Origin: Anthoceros angustus
Lineage: Eukaryota; Streptophyta; Anthocerotopsida; Anthocerotales; Anthocerotaceae
Assembly: GCA_010909165.1 (NCBI GenBank)
Contig: VJWM01000011.1
Coordinates: 868,001 to 932,000, forward strand
DNA: 64,000 nt
Reading direction: 5' to 3'
A program made the translations under genes and the position numbers. The notes beneath the pieces were generated by a model, which worked only from the letters and a program-made list of their open reading frames with translations, had not been told where the DNA came from and searched no databases. Below are positions 47,793 through 58,104 of this stretch, one piece after another; positions within the stretch are counted from its first letter, which is position 1, and every line of letters begins with the position of its first letter.

Positions 47793-48480
47793 GAAAACCA
47801 CGATACGGAATACGTTGATGAGTATGCAAACACACGAAAACGATGTTGAGATGGAGGGTGAAACGATTTCGAAGCACATACCTCGAACCCTTGGGTTTGA
47901 GGTTGAGGTGATAAAAGATGGTCCAGCCTTGAGAATTACCGTTTGGGATCTTGCAGGGCACCAGGAGTTTCATGCTCTTCACGATTTCGTCTTTCCTGCT
48001 GTGAATAACTCTTCTCTCTTCTTGTTTGTCTATAACCCGTTCAAATTTGGTGGTAATTATTCAAGTGCGGAAATGAAGGATAGAAAGGATTTTCGAGATG
48101 AATTTATTTATTGGCTTAAATTTATTGCTTCCAACTCGCGGTTAGCTCAACAGGTGAAACCTTATGTTCATGTGGTGGTAACATTTGGTGACAAGCTTGA
48201 AGGTAGGATGTCTTCTTGAAATCTGAGGAAGTGTTGGTGATGAAGAAAAGTTCATGGCTGTTGTGGAAACATCCAATGAACCCACTTTCATCAATGGACA
48301 AAGTTGGAAAGATGTGTGTATACGCAGCCTTATAGAGGAAAAGCTACAACAACGTATTAGCATTGGCCCCAATTCCCAATATTTGTGAGCAGACCCGTAC
48401 ATGTACAAAGATGGGCTGAGGATCAACAAGGTATGCCAATCATTTCTGAGAAGTTTAGTGAGTTGTTTTAGCACATGTAA
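47793..48480 (+). pseudogene. Roc GTPase domain of the TORNADO1-like gene
   Basis: KTTIRNTLMSMQ completes the P-loop begun at 47636. It is followed by ITVWDLAGHQEFHALHDFVF (the DxxG switch), SLFLFVYNPF and VHVVVTFGDKL. This is the Ras-of-complex-proteins type found with LRR and COR domains. The exon is one base short of the frame needed after the splice (gaaaacc where ggaaaacc would read GKTT). A stop near 48217 and a stop at 48387 interrupt the later part (FMAVVETSNEPTFINGQSW, SLIEEKLQQRISIGP). Confidence 0.75.
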
Positions 48481-49919
48481 GGTGGCAGCATCCACTCATC
48501 TCGGAGGATTATGAAGATTTCTTAGAGACTTCATGGACAAAAGAGGATAGCTGGAAAGTAGTAGCATCATATCTCAAGGATTCAGGGGAGATCATATATT
48601 TTCAGATGTCGGAACTGATGGTCATCAATCTCCAATGGCTAGGAATGGGAGTTTTGGTCAGCTGATTAGTATATTTGGTGAACGGACAATAGCAGATTGG
48701 CTTCAAGTTCAAAATGGGTTTATCAGCAAATATGGGTTGAGTAGCCTTCTAAAATGTCTTTGAACAAGGTAGGGCTTGATGAAACCATTGTGAGCGAGGA
48801 AAAATTCATCCAACTGATGTGTGAGTTGCACCTTTGCATGAAAGTGGAGATGAGGAAGGAGAAGTGCGTTATTTTGTTCCAATATGTATGTATAAAGAAG
48901 AAGATTTATTAGGAGTTGATCAGCTTAGTATGGCCTTCACACGGTGGTAATCTTCATGATTATATCTTTATGGGTTTGCGTCTACAATGTGATGATCAAG
49001 ATTGTACATTCCTCACACCAGGATTTTTCCCTAGGTTACAGGTTGTAACTTTTCTCAAGTTGAATATCTTTTGTTTTATGTCCTGAAACTTCTTCTTTGT
49101 TTTATTATTATTAACTAGTCTCATTGTTCCTATATATTGTAGGTACTTTTATACACATATTGTTTGAAAATGAAGTGGGTTGATGAGGATAGACGAGGTG
49201 ATTCAGGAATAAAACTACAGCCTAATGTCCTTTTAATATCTGCAGAGGCAATGGATATCTTTGTGGAATTTAATGCCAAAGTGGGTTGTTACATAGATAT
49301 ATTGGCCCGATCTACTCAAGGCTATTTAGAGTCCATGTCATTTTGAAGGAACATATTGTATCTCGATTCGGGCATTTTGTGCTTCGCATGAGGGTTGTGC
49401 AGGGGTCACACTAGTTGAAGGTGTTCTTCGACATGAATGTGTAGCGTCCCTCACTCTATGCAGATACAGGAGATACGAGTGTATCCTGACGAACGAGCTA
49501 GTTGAAAGGGTGGCTGCTGCAAAAGATCAACGTCGTGCACACTCCACGCAATCTTGGAAGCCTGTTAGCGACAGCAACACCCTGGGCGATCCAATCATTT
49601 TAAAGGCCAACCATGAGTATGCAACGGTGGTGGATGGCCATGTCATTTTGGGACGAAAAGAGGACCTTGCCAAAGCCGAAGCAGAGTTCCAAGGTTTGAA
49701 GCTCTCAATTCTGTGGATAGTTTGTGTTGCAGTAGGTGTCCTTCTTCTCTTCACAAGTAGTTTCTAAGTAGCTTTGCACAAGTAGGCCGTTTCTTGCATA
49801 CTCTAAGGCTATACCTGTTGCAGGATTGAAATCCAGTAGTAGTTGCTTTGGTGGAACTCCTACACAGCTATCCCCGCAAGTAGGGAAGCTTGTGCGAAAG
49901 AGCAACTTGTTGAGTAGCC
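48481..49919 (+). pseudogene. COR and TORNADO1-like C-terminal region with membrane segment, copy 1
   Basis: Begins with COR-type sequence (SWKVVASYLKDSGEIIYFQM, GERTIADWLQVQNGFISKYG). From 48737 it is tandemly duplicated. Copy 1 contains TFLTPGFFPRLQ, FVEFNAKVGCYIDILARSTQ and GCAGVTLVEGVLRHECVASL, which follow the order of the Arabidopsis TORNADO1 C-terminus. It ends with a hydrophobic helix LSILWIVCVAVGVLLLFTSS (49702-49761). Lesions: gapped sequence near 48830-48860 and one extra C near 49332 that stops the reading at 49345. A donor just before the TAA at 49765 could splice the membrane exon onward to RLKSSSSCFGGTPTQLSPQV. Confidence 0.7.
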
Positions 49920-51058
49920 TTCTAAAATGTCTTTGAACAAGGTAGGGCTTGATGAAACCAATGTGAGCGAGGAAAAATTCATCCAATTAATGTGTGAGTT
50001 GCACCTTTGCTATGAAAGTGGAGATGTGGACGGAAAAACTCAATATTTTGTTCCAATAAGTATGTATAAAGAAGAAGATTTATTAGGAGTTGATCAACAG
50101 TTAGTATGGCCTTCACAGAGTCTGGATCATGATTATATCTTTATGGGTTTGCGTTTACAATGTGATGATCAAGATTGTACATTCCTCACACCAGGATTTT
50201 TTCCTAGGTTACAGGTTCGTAACTTTTCTAAAGTTGAATATCTTTTGTTTTATGTCCCTGAAAACTTATTCTTTAGTTTTTATCATTATTAACTACTGAC
50301 TAGTCTCATTGTTCCTATATATTGTAGGTTTTTTATACAAATATTGTTTGAAAATGAAGTGGGTTGATGAGGATAGACGAGGTGATTCAGGAATAAAACT
50401 ACAGCCTAATGTCCTTTTAATATCTGCAGAGGCAATGGATATCTTTGTGGAATTTAATGCCAAAGTGGGTTGTTACATAGATATATTGGCCCGATCTACT
50501 CAAGGCTATTTAGAGTCATGTCATTTTGAAGGAACATATTGTATCTCGATTCGGGCATTTTGTGCTTCGTATGAGGGTTGTGCAGGTCACATTGGTTGAA
50601 GGTGTTCTTCGACATGAATGTGGCATCCCTCACTCTATGCGACATAGGAGACACGAGTGTATCGACATAAGCTAGTTGAAAGCGGTGGCTGCAAAGGATC
50701 CGTCTGCACACTCCACGCAATCTTGGAGCGCACTGGGCGATCACTATTTTAAAGGCCAACCGAGAGTATGCAACGGTGGTGGATGGCCGCGTCATTTTGG
50801 GACAAAAAGAGGACCTTGCCAAAGCCGAAGCAGAGTTCCAAGGTTTGAAGCTCTCAATTCTGTGGATAGTTTGTGTTGCACTAGGTGTCCTTCTTCTCTT
50901 CACAAGTAGTTTCTAAGTAGCTTTGCACAAGTAGGCCGTTTCTTGCATACTCTAAGGCTATACCTGTTGCAGGATTGAAATCCAGTAGTAGTTGCTTTGG
51001 TGGAACTCCTACACAGCTATCCCCGCAAGTAGGGAAGCTTGTGCGAAAGAGCAACTTG
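49920..51058 (+). pseudogene. COR/TORNADO1-like C-terminal region, copy 2
   Basis: Tandem copy of 48737-49919. It is intact where copy 1 is broken (FIQLMCELHLCYESGDVDGK, YLESCHFEGTYCISIRAFCA) and broken where copy 1 is intact: a loss after GCAG at about 50586 and several losses between 50620 and 50745. It keeps the membrane helix and the RLKSSSSCFGG exon. Its end (51058) adjoins the caspase exon with one base missing for continuous reading. Confidence 0.7.
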
Positions 51059-51848
51059 ATTTGAGTAGTTATCCTAACTCTAGCAGTATGGAAGAAGGTA
51101 ATCGAAGAGGTTTGGCAGTGGTTGTGAGTGCGGAAGAGGACAGACCGGGAGGATCTGTAGACAGAGGGCGACTTGATTTTCTTTTCAACACATTGGGCTT
51201 TCATACTGATTTTTAGTGGACAGTTCTGACAGTGTCAAAGCACACATGAGGAAAGTTGCCGATCTCTCTGCCCTTGAAAAGGACGATTGCTTTGTGTGTT
51301 GCATCAATGCTCATGGGGGGATTGAAGAAAATGGCAGAGACTACATTGAAATTGGAAAACCACCCCGGGAGAAGCTATATGTTTACGATGACATCGTGAA
51401 GCCCATTTGTGAATCCAAGTGGTTGAAAGACAAGCCTAAGGTGTTTCTGATCAATGCTTGTCGAGCCATCCAAAGTGGGAAAGCTAAGGACTCTGAAGTC
51501 GAGGGTAGCCAAATTGTGAGTGAGAGAGCCGGAGAAGATCTACGCCTGCTTTCTGAGAAGGATTGTCTCACCTTCTTCTCGACCAGTCATGGACAACAAT
51601 CGTTCAGAGATGTCAACAATGGCTCAAACTTTATCATAGCTTTGATGGAAGCCATCATTCAGGGGTCGGAAAGAAAGGATGATATGTTCAGCATTTTAAC
51701 ATCAGTGATTGCCAAGGTCACGGAGATGCCATGTTGGCTCCGAAATCAAGAAGGGTCCTATGAGAAGATACCCCAGTGTCCGGTGTTTTCCTCCACACTC
51801 ACGAGAAAGCTTTGGTGGTGGCCTCGGTGTGGCCATGTTCCTTCATAA
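51059..51848 (+). pseudogene. Caspase-like protease domain (p20 and p10), C-terminal to LRR-Roc-COR
   Basis: RRGLAVVVSAEE and LDFLFNTLGFHTDF are the first strand and helix of a caspase p20. After a one-base break (51215) the frame 51216-51848 runs through CFVCCINAHGG (His codon 51312-51314) and KVFLINACRA (Cys codon 51459-51461), 49 residues apart, as in animal caspases. The p10 part has TFFSTSHGQQSFRD (Arg codon 51606-51608, the position of the P1-aspartate-binding Arg in SWRD/SWRN), GSNFIIALMEAI, FSILTSVIAKV and PVFSSTLTRKLWW. This is the canonical caspase pattern, not the SGHGT/DSCHSG pattern of metacaspases. Predicted cysteine protease cutting after aspartate. The linker before p10 is Asp/Glu-rich and could be an activation site. 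Confidence 0.8.
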
Positions 51849-52389
51849 TAACCGGATTGTAATAGAATCATCGTTCCCAGCAAGACACTGTTGGTGCAGC
51901 GAATTGCTTCTAATATGGTCTTCTCATTTGTCCTTTTCTGTTCATTTCTTATTTAGGTTCGCACACAATTTGGATGATAAACGACTCCTTCTGTGGATGA
52001 ACCTGTAGGTGAGAGCTCATGGACTGTAAGGAGGAAAGAATGAGGGAGTTGTGGAGCTGTAGTTTAAGAAAGCAAGTCCAGATTTAAGCGTTCCTCTTAT
52101 CGAATGACTTCTAGTCCTTTTGCATACAAGATGTGTGTTCCATCTTCCTGAGCAGTCCATGCATGAACAGGATGTCCCTCACTTAAATCGCGTCTGAGGC
52201 TTGCCATCCTGTCCCTCACTTAAATCACGTCCGAGGCTTGCCTTTCTTTCACGAGGACAAAAGACAGAGCGCGGACAGTAGGTCATATGGTGCCAAACCA
52301 TCGTCTCCGGTGTTAGGGCTATGGAATTTTCGCTGTTGAAATCTGGATTAGGTTACTTTTCATGCATCACCGACAACACGAACTTGTTT
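51849..52389. other. Spacer between the caspase region and PPR copy 2
   Basis: Contains a short internal duplication (tgtccctcacttaaatc at 52172 and 52209). No gene recognised; probably the 3' UTR of the preceding locus. Confidence 0.4.
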
Positions 52390-52399
52390 GTAAGGTAGT

Positions 52400-54006
52400 G
52401 CTGTCCTTCCGGTTGTGCTGACGTCATCCATCATCTGCATGTATGCTGCCTGCGGGAGGTTGGAGGATGCGTTGCAGGTTTTTAATGGATTGGCTGCTCC
52501 CAATTCTTATTCGTGGTCCTCCATAACGGAAGCAGATGTTGGCAATGTACAGGCCAGGCAGGCAATCGAGATCTATTTGAGGATGCGACAGTCATCCCCT
52601 ATGCTGGCAGATAATCATCTGTTTGTGGCAACACTTAAGGCTTGAGCCAGTGCAGAAGATCTGACATCAAGGAGACAGGTCCATGTCGATGTCCTGAATA
52701 GTGTGCTTGAGCCTGATGTATTTGTCAGGAGCTGCCTGGAGGAAATGTATGCAAGATGTGGGAGGTTGGATGATGCTCGCACGATCTTTGACAAGTTGGA
52801 CTGGAGAATGTGGTCACATGGAATACGCTGCTTGGAGGGTATGCAGGGTGGGCGTGGGCAAGAAGCCCTTGCGCTCTATGCAAGTATGCAAGAGGAGGGA
52901 ATCACTCTACCTGACCCTGTCACGTTTTTGTGCCTCCTCAAAGCATGTGGTAGCAGTGGAACACAACACCAGGGAGTGCAGCTTCATTCACAAATACAGG
53001 AAGCAGGTCTCGGATCTGAGGTGATGGTGGGAAGCTGCCTCGTAGATATGTATGCAAGATGTGGAAGCTTGGATGATGCCCGGACTGCCTTTGACAACAT
53101 GACCAGAAGAAATGTGGTGACCTGGAACGTGATGCTCGCAGCATATGCTGATCGTGGGCTAGGTGAAGAAGCCCTGTCTCTTTATGCAACAATGCAACAA
53201 GAGGACGTTACTTCAGCAGATGACATAACTTTTGTGTGCATTCTGAAAGCATGTAAAAGCATCGGGCCATTGGAGCAGGGAAGGCAGCTACATGACAAGT
53301 TTCAGGAGATGGGGCTGCAAGTTGACGTGGTCATTTCGAGCTGCCTGGTGGACATATATGCAAACTGTGGAAGCTTAGAGGATGCCCGCAGGGTGTTTGA
53401 CGAGTCAGCCACAAGAGATGGCAGTGTATGGTCAGCACGGGATGGGTCAGGAAGCTCTCATGTGCTACGACAAAATGGTGGTGGTAGGCATCTGGTGTGG
53501 GAAGGTTTGCAGTACTTCAAATCCATGAACAGATATCACGGGATAGCTCCCAGAGCTGAGCACTATGTCTGTATGATAGATCTCCTGGGACGTGCTGGAC
53601 GCTTCAAAGTGGTAGAAGAGCTCTTGTCAAGTATGCCGATGCAGCCTACTCTTTCCTTTCCATGTTGATGTCTCTGCTGGGCTTCCTGCAGGAAGCACAG
53701 TAATGTATCTCTCGCGGAGAACAAGTCTTCGATCTGGCGGTGCGTCTGCAGCCCACAAATGCCGCAGCATACATGTTGATGTCATAGATGTACGCTGATG
53801 CGGGCCTTCCAGAGGACGCCCATAGGGTGGACAAGCGCAGGAAGACGGAAAGTGCTGCGTGGAAAGAGCCAGGCTGGAGCTGGATAGCGCATCCCGAGAA
53901 AGTGTATGACATGTTAGCCGAGGTAACCTGTAAGCTTAAGGAGGCAGCACAGGCAAAGCAGAGCGTGTGCTCGGTATCCTCATCTCTGTCCGAGGGTCCC
54001 TCATGA
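52400..54006 (+). pseudogene. PPR pseudogene, copy 2
   Basis: Begins inside a PPR motif (ICMYAACGRLEDALQVFNGL), so its 5' end is missing. A TGA at 52643 interrupts it. The longest stretch (52703-53668, 321 codons) includes SCLEEMYARCGRLDDARTIF, GSCLVDMYARCGSLDDARTA, VVTWNVMLAAYADRGLGEEA, SCLVDIYANCGSLEDARRV and HYVCMIDLLGRAGRFKVVEE. A one-base loss near 52805 is compensated by a two-base loss near 52847. A deletion near 53420 removes the motif still present, inverted, in copy 1. The tail (MLAEVTCKLKEA) ends at 54003-54006. Confidence 0.85.
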
Positions 54007-54637
54007 TGCGTCCCTCTGCCCTCTACTACGTGCAGGTCTTGGGAAATGGATGGTGAGCATTGCTTCTGGGAGGCTACGTGCATCCACGCAAAGACAGCTC
54101 ACCTTGAGAGCATCAGGTGGCACAGGAATATACCTGTTCTGTTGCACATAGCAGTCTTGGTGAGATGAAAGAGCATTGCTTGACGTGGTGAAAAACGAGC
54201 CCAGCAAACAGTGTACGGATTCGGGCTGGACATCTCGCCTCCTTGAAACTATGGAATTCAGAGACAGCTTGTCAGGAGTCGGTCTCATCCGGTTCCTTTC
54301 ATGGACGAAAGAGAGAGATTGCAGTGGCACTCCTGAGGCTGAAAGCCACTCACAAGGCAGCCGACGAAGCACAGAAAAATGTAGTCCGAAACCACTGATG
54401 TCAGGAATGCCTTGTCGTGCAAAGTCTACAGTGTACACAGGTGTGTAACAAGTGGCTAGAGAGGCGGCTTCGCAGGCGTGCAGAAGTTGCTCCACTGCAC
54501 GCTTCTCCGCGCCGCTGGCCAGCACTGGGCCAGCAGGTGTGGATTCGAGTCTCTCTGGAGTGGGATGTTGTGGGTTCTGCTTGGCTTCTTTTGCAAGTCC
54601 TCCTGACAAGGTGGGACGTTGTTGTGAAGGTTGGGCT
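54007..54637. repeat. PPR-LRR spacer segment, copy 2
   Basis: Almost identical to 55066-55672 and clearly related to 38656-39345. Ends at the LRR start codon (54638). Confidence 0.85.
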
Positions 54638-55064
54638 ATGGCGGATCCATCTCTTCCTGCCGGCGCCGCGCCGGTGGACCTGTTGCAGAGCCTCGAGTCC
54701 CGCTCGCCGCAGCTGCGTGCTTTGCTTGCAGACCTGGAGTCCTCCTGCCGTCTGTCGATTCGTGGGAAGCTACTTCAATTGTGACTGCGAGGACGGGGAA
54801 TGTCACCACCGCGAGGAATGGCACTGGGAGGTGCGCTTGCGTCTGCTCACAGCTATGGGCAGATGCGGGTCGGTCAGGAGGATTCGACTGAATCCTCTGC
54901 GGAAGAGGGTCACAGCGTGAGGCAGGACGAGGCGGTGGCGCTCTTATCAGGCTTGCAACACAACCTTGGGCTGAGGGAGCTGGATCTGTTTGGCTACAAG
55001 GGTTTTGGGACGGCAGCAGCCTGCCTGCAGTTGAGTGCCATCATGGACAGAACTCATCCCCCTC
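54638..55064 (+). pseudogene. Truncated LRR start, second copy
   Basis: MADPSLPAGAAPVDLLQSLE as in module 1, then a 19-base loss and frame change near 54743. It continues to LQLSAIMDRTHP and stops at a duplication breakpoint near 55070, where the spacer segment begins again. Confidence 0.8.
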
Positions 55065-55065
55065 T

Positions 55066-55672
55066 ACTACGTGCAGGTCTTGGGAAATGGATGGTGAGCA
55101 TTGCTTCTGGGAGGCTACGTGCATCCACGCAAAGACAGCTCACCTTGAGAGCATCAGGTGGCACAGGAATATACCTGTTCTGTTGCACATAGCAGTCTTG
55201 GTGAGATGAAAGAGCATTGCTTGACGTGGTGAAAAACGAGCCCAGCAAACAGTGTACGGATTCGGGCTGGACATCTCGCCTCCTTGAAACTATGGAATTC
55301 AGAGACAGCTTGTCAGGAGTCGGTCTCATCCGGTTCCTTTCATGGACGAAAGAGAGATTGCAGTGGCACTCCTGAGGCTGAAAGCCACTCACAAGGCAGC
55401 CGACGAAGCACAGAAAAATGTAGTCCGAAACCACTGATGTCAGGAATGCCTTGTCGTGCAAAGTCTACAGTGTACACAGGTGTGTAACAAGTGGCTAGAG
55501 GCGGCTTCGCAGGCGTGCAGAAGTTGCTCCACTGCACGCTTCTCCGCGCCGCTGGCCAGCACTGGGCCAGCAGGTGTGGATTCGAGTCTCTGGAGTGGGA
55601 TGTTGTGGGTTCTGCTTGGCTTCTTTTGCAAGTCCTCCTGACAAGGTGGGACGTTGTTGTGAAGGTTGGGCT
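55066..55672. repeat. PPR-LRR spacer segment, copy 3
   Basis: Third copy of the spacer, leading to an LRR start codon at 55673. Confidence 0.85.
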
Positions 55673-56673
55673 ATGGCGGATCCATCTCTTCCTGCCGGCG
55701 CCGCGCCGGTGGACCTGTTGCAGAGCCTCGAGTCCCGCTCGCCGCAGCTGCGTGCTTTGCTTGCAGACCTGGAGTCCTCCTGCCGTCTGTCGATTCGTGG
55801 GGAAGCTACTTCAATTGTGACTGCGAGGACGGGGAATGTCACCACCGCGAGGAATGGCACTGGGAGGTGCGCTTGCGTCTGCTCACAGCTATGGGCAGAT
55901 GCGGGTCGGTCAGGAGGATTCGACTGAATCCTCTGCGGAAGAGGGGTCACAGCGTGAGGCAGGACGAGGCGGTGGCGCTCTTATCAGGCTTGCAACACAA
56001 CCTTGGGCTGAGGGAGCTGGATCTGTTTGGCTACAAGGGTTTTGGGACGGCAGCAGCCTGCCTGCAGTTGAGTGCCATCATGGACAGAACTCATCCCCCA
56101 CTCTACTCCCTCGGTCTGCAATATGTGGAATTGAGTGCAGAAGGCCTGGGTACCATCGCTGCAGCCCTTGGACGCAATGTCATCTTATCAGAGTCTGGAA
56201 GCCACAGTGGGCTGTCCGCATTGTCTCTGTGTGGGAAGGACATCGGGAATGTTGTCGGGGCGCAACACTTGGCCGACATCCTTACCAACTCGCCCAACCT
56301 CCGCAGACTCTCAATGAGCAACATAGGTATGGACGAGGAAGGAGCCGTGGTGATTGCACAGGCCCTGGCGCATACCACCACACTGGCCGAGCTCACAATC
56401 GGAGATCCTGCGCCCTGGAATCCAATGTGGCCACGTGGAGTACGCTGCTTGCAGATTAATGCTCAGGGCGGCCGTGGGCAAGAAGCCCTTGCCCTCCATG
56501 CTAGGATGCAAGAGGAGGGAATCCGTCTGCCTGGTCAGCCATGTCATGTTTGTGTGCCTCCTAAACGCATAGAGCCCTACACCAGGGGCGGCAGCTTCAT
56601 TCACAAATTTATGAAGCAGGAGTGGGATGAAAGAGCGGATTCTCGACAAAGCAGGTGCTTGACTCCGATGTGA
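55673..56673 (+). pseudogene. LRR-PPR chimera
   Basis: Starts like LRR module 1 (ATG 55673), shifts frame near 55775 through the shared 19-base loss, then stays open to 56673. LRR motifs (LGLQYVELSAEGLGTIAAAL, RRLSMSNIGMDEEGAVVIA, LTIGDPAPWNP) are followed directly, near 56424, by PPR sequence (GGRGQEALALHARMQEEGIR). The fusion is in one frame, but the PPR part quickly degenerates. It appears to be a recombination product between the two neighbouring families. Confidence 0.75.
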
Positions 56674-58104
56674 GATGAAAGAGCGGAAGATGCGTCACGT
56701 TTCTGAATCCAGTTCGCAGTGTTCAGTACGGATAGGATGGATAACACGAATTCCTGACCAGACATCTCCTTGCAAGAATGTATCCTTTCCTGGAAGGCCC
56801 AGTCATCCACGAGACATAGTTGGTAGTGGAGCTGTCCTCCCAAGTCCGAACCCCTTGCTCCACTCACAAGATGCTGCATGCCTCCGGTTGTCTGTTGACA
56901 GGAATCTTCTTGACTATACTGCGGGCTTGGTGGTGAGAGATTGAAAGAGCGGTGCTTGACAGACTCGGCAAAGAGATGAACTCTTCAAGTTCTGATCCCG
57001 GTTCAGAGTGTACTGTACGGATTGGGTGAACAATATGGAATTCGGACAACACCTGGCAGCGATTCATCCCTTGATGGAAGACCGGTTGCCACCAGAGACA
57101 TCGTAGTGGAGCCCTCCTCCGAAGTTGAACCCCTTTCTCCACTCACGAGATTCTGCAGGCCTCGTACTGTATGTATGTAACCTGCACACGTAGTGAGATG
57201 TTGACTTGAATGAATTACGAGGACTGGTTGTGAAAGTGTATTTTTGAAGCTTTTGGCTGCAGATTTGAGGTGCTTAGGCAGGGAGGTACATGGGAGGGAA
57301 ATTTGAATGGTCAGCCTGAGTCAAAGCCTACAGAACGACTCTCTGCTTCTTTCCCAGTAGAGGAGGCACTACATCAATTTCCATATTTGCTGCTGTCCCA
57401 GCCATAATTCTCATAGCAAATTTGTCGTTGAACGGTTCAAGTGTGGAAGCGTCTCTTCTCATAGCCCTGCACTAAGCATATCAGGCTTTAAACTCTGCCA
57501 AGCAGACGTCCAATACGAATTGCAAATGTTCATTACATATACCTACCAGAACAGATCGGCGGGGCCGATAAACATGTATTGCTTCATCCTTCATCCGGGT
57601 GTGCGCAGGGCCGCAGGCTGCATCCGATTTATTTGCGAAGCATCTCCAGGGCTGGTAGGCTGGTTGGAGCGCATCCAAATCTGGTTGGACCAGAGCCCGG
57701 TCCTCATTTCCTTTATCAGCGCCACCACATACTGCGACAATAAGCTCACCATTGTGGTGCTGCTGTGGAAATGCGCAGAGGAAACAAATGATGTTTGATG
57801 CCTTTGCTCTTCATTGAAATGTAACCAGCGTACCTAAGGCTCGCTATACACGTATGTACACCTAGTCTACTTCAAAGTGATAAAGTGATTGCTGCCGGCA
57901 GTTCAGCGTGTGCAAGCACTGATTGCTTTCTGAAGATCGCAGGCCCTGTAAGGAATGGAAGCCGGCTTTTGGGACGGATGGACAGGGTGGACAATATCGA
58001 AATCAGACAACACCTCGCAGGGGTTCGTCCTTCCCTGGAAGGCCCCGCCGTCCACAAGAGACATAGTAGGCCGGGGAGCCCTCCTCCGAAATCCCCAGCT
58101 TGGA
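56674..58104. repeat. Three diverged copies of an approximately 170 bp dispersed repeat in spacer
   Basis: Copies at about 56720-56880, 56985-57165 and 57950-58090 share the order tacggat...ggatgg, aattcggacaacacct, ccttccctggaaggc, agagacatagta and gagccctcctccgaa. The start of this repeat (gtgtacggattcgggctgga) is also found inside each PPR-LRR spacer segment. No gene is visible between the copies; 57180-57900 holds nothing recognised. Confidence 0.75.

Larger units (their letters stand above)
54021..56121. repeat. 1.05 kb tandem duplication of spacer plus LRR start
   Basis: Unit 1 is about 54021-55071 and unit 2 about 55072-56121; the offset is 1051 bp. The ctctact sequence present at both original ends lies at the junction, which suggests microhomology-mediated duplication. 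The copies differ only by a few 1-3 base indels. Confidence 0.88.

Noticed and set aside
51059-51848. Animal contamination as the source of the caspase domain
   Set aside because: It abuts the TORNADO1-like copy 2 with continuous coding sense (one base apart) and is followed by plant PPR sequence in the same contig. Misassembly remains possible but is not suggested by any abrupt composition change.
51216-51848. Metacaspase instead of caspase
   Set aside because: Metacaspases show SGHGT and DSCHSG-type motifs and a different p10. Here the motifs are NAHGG, NACRA and SFRD in caspase order.
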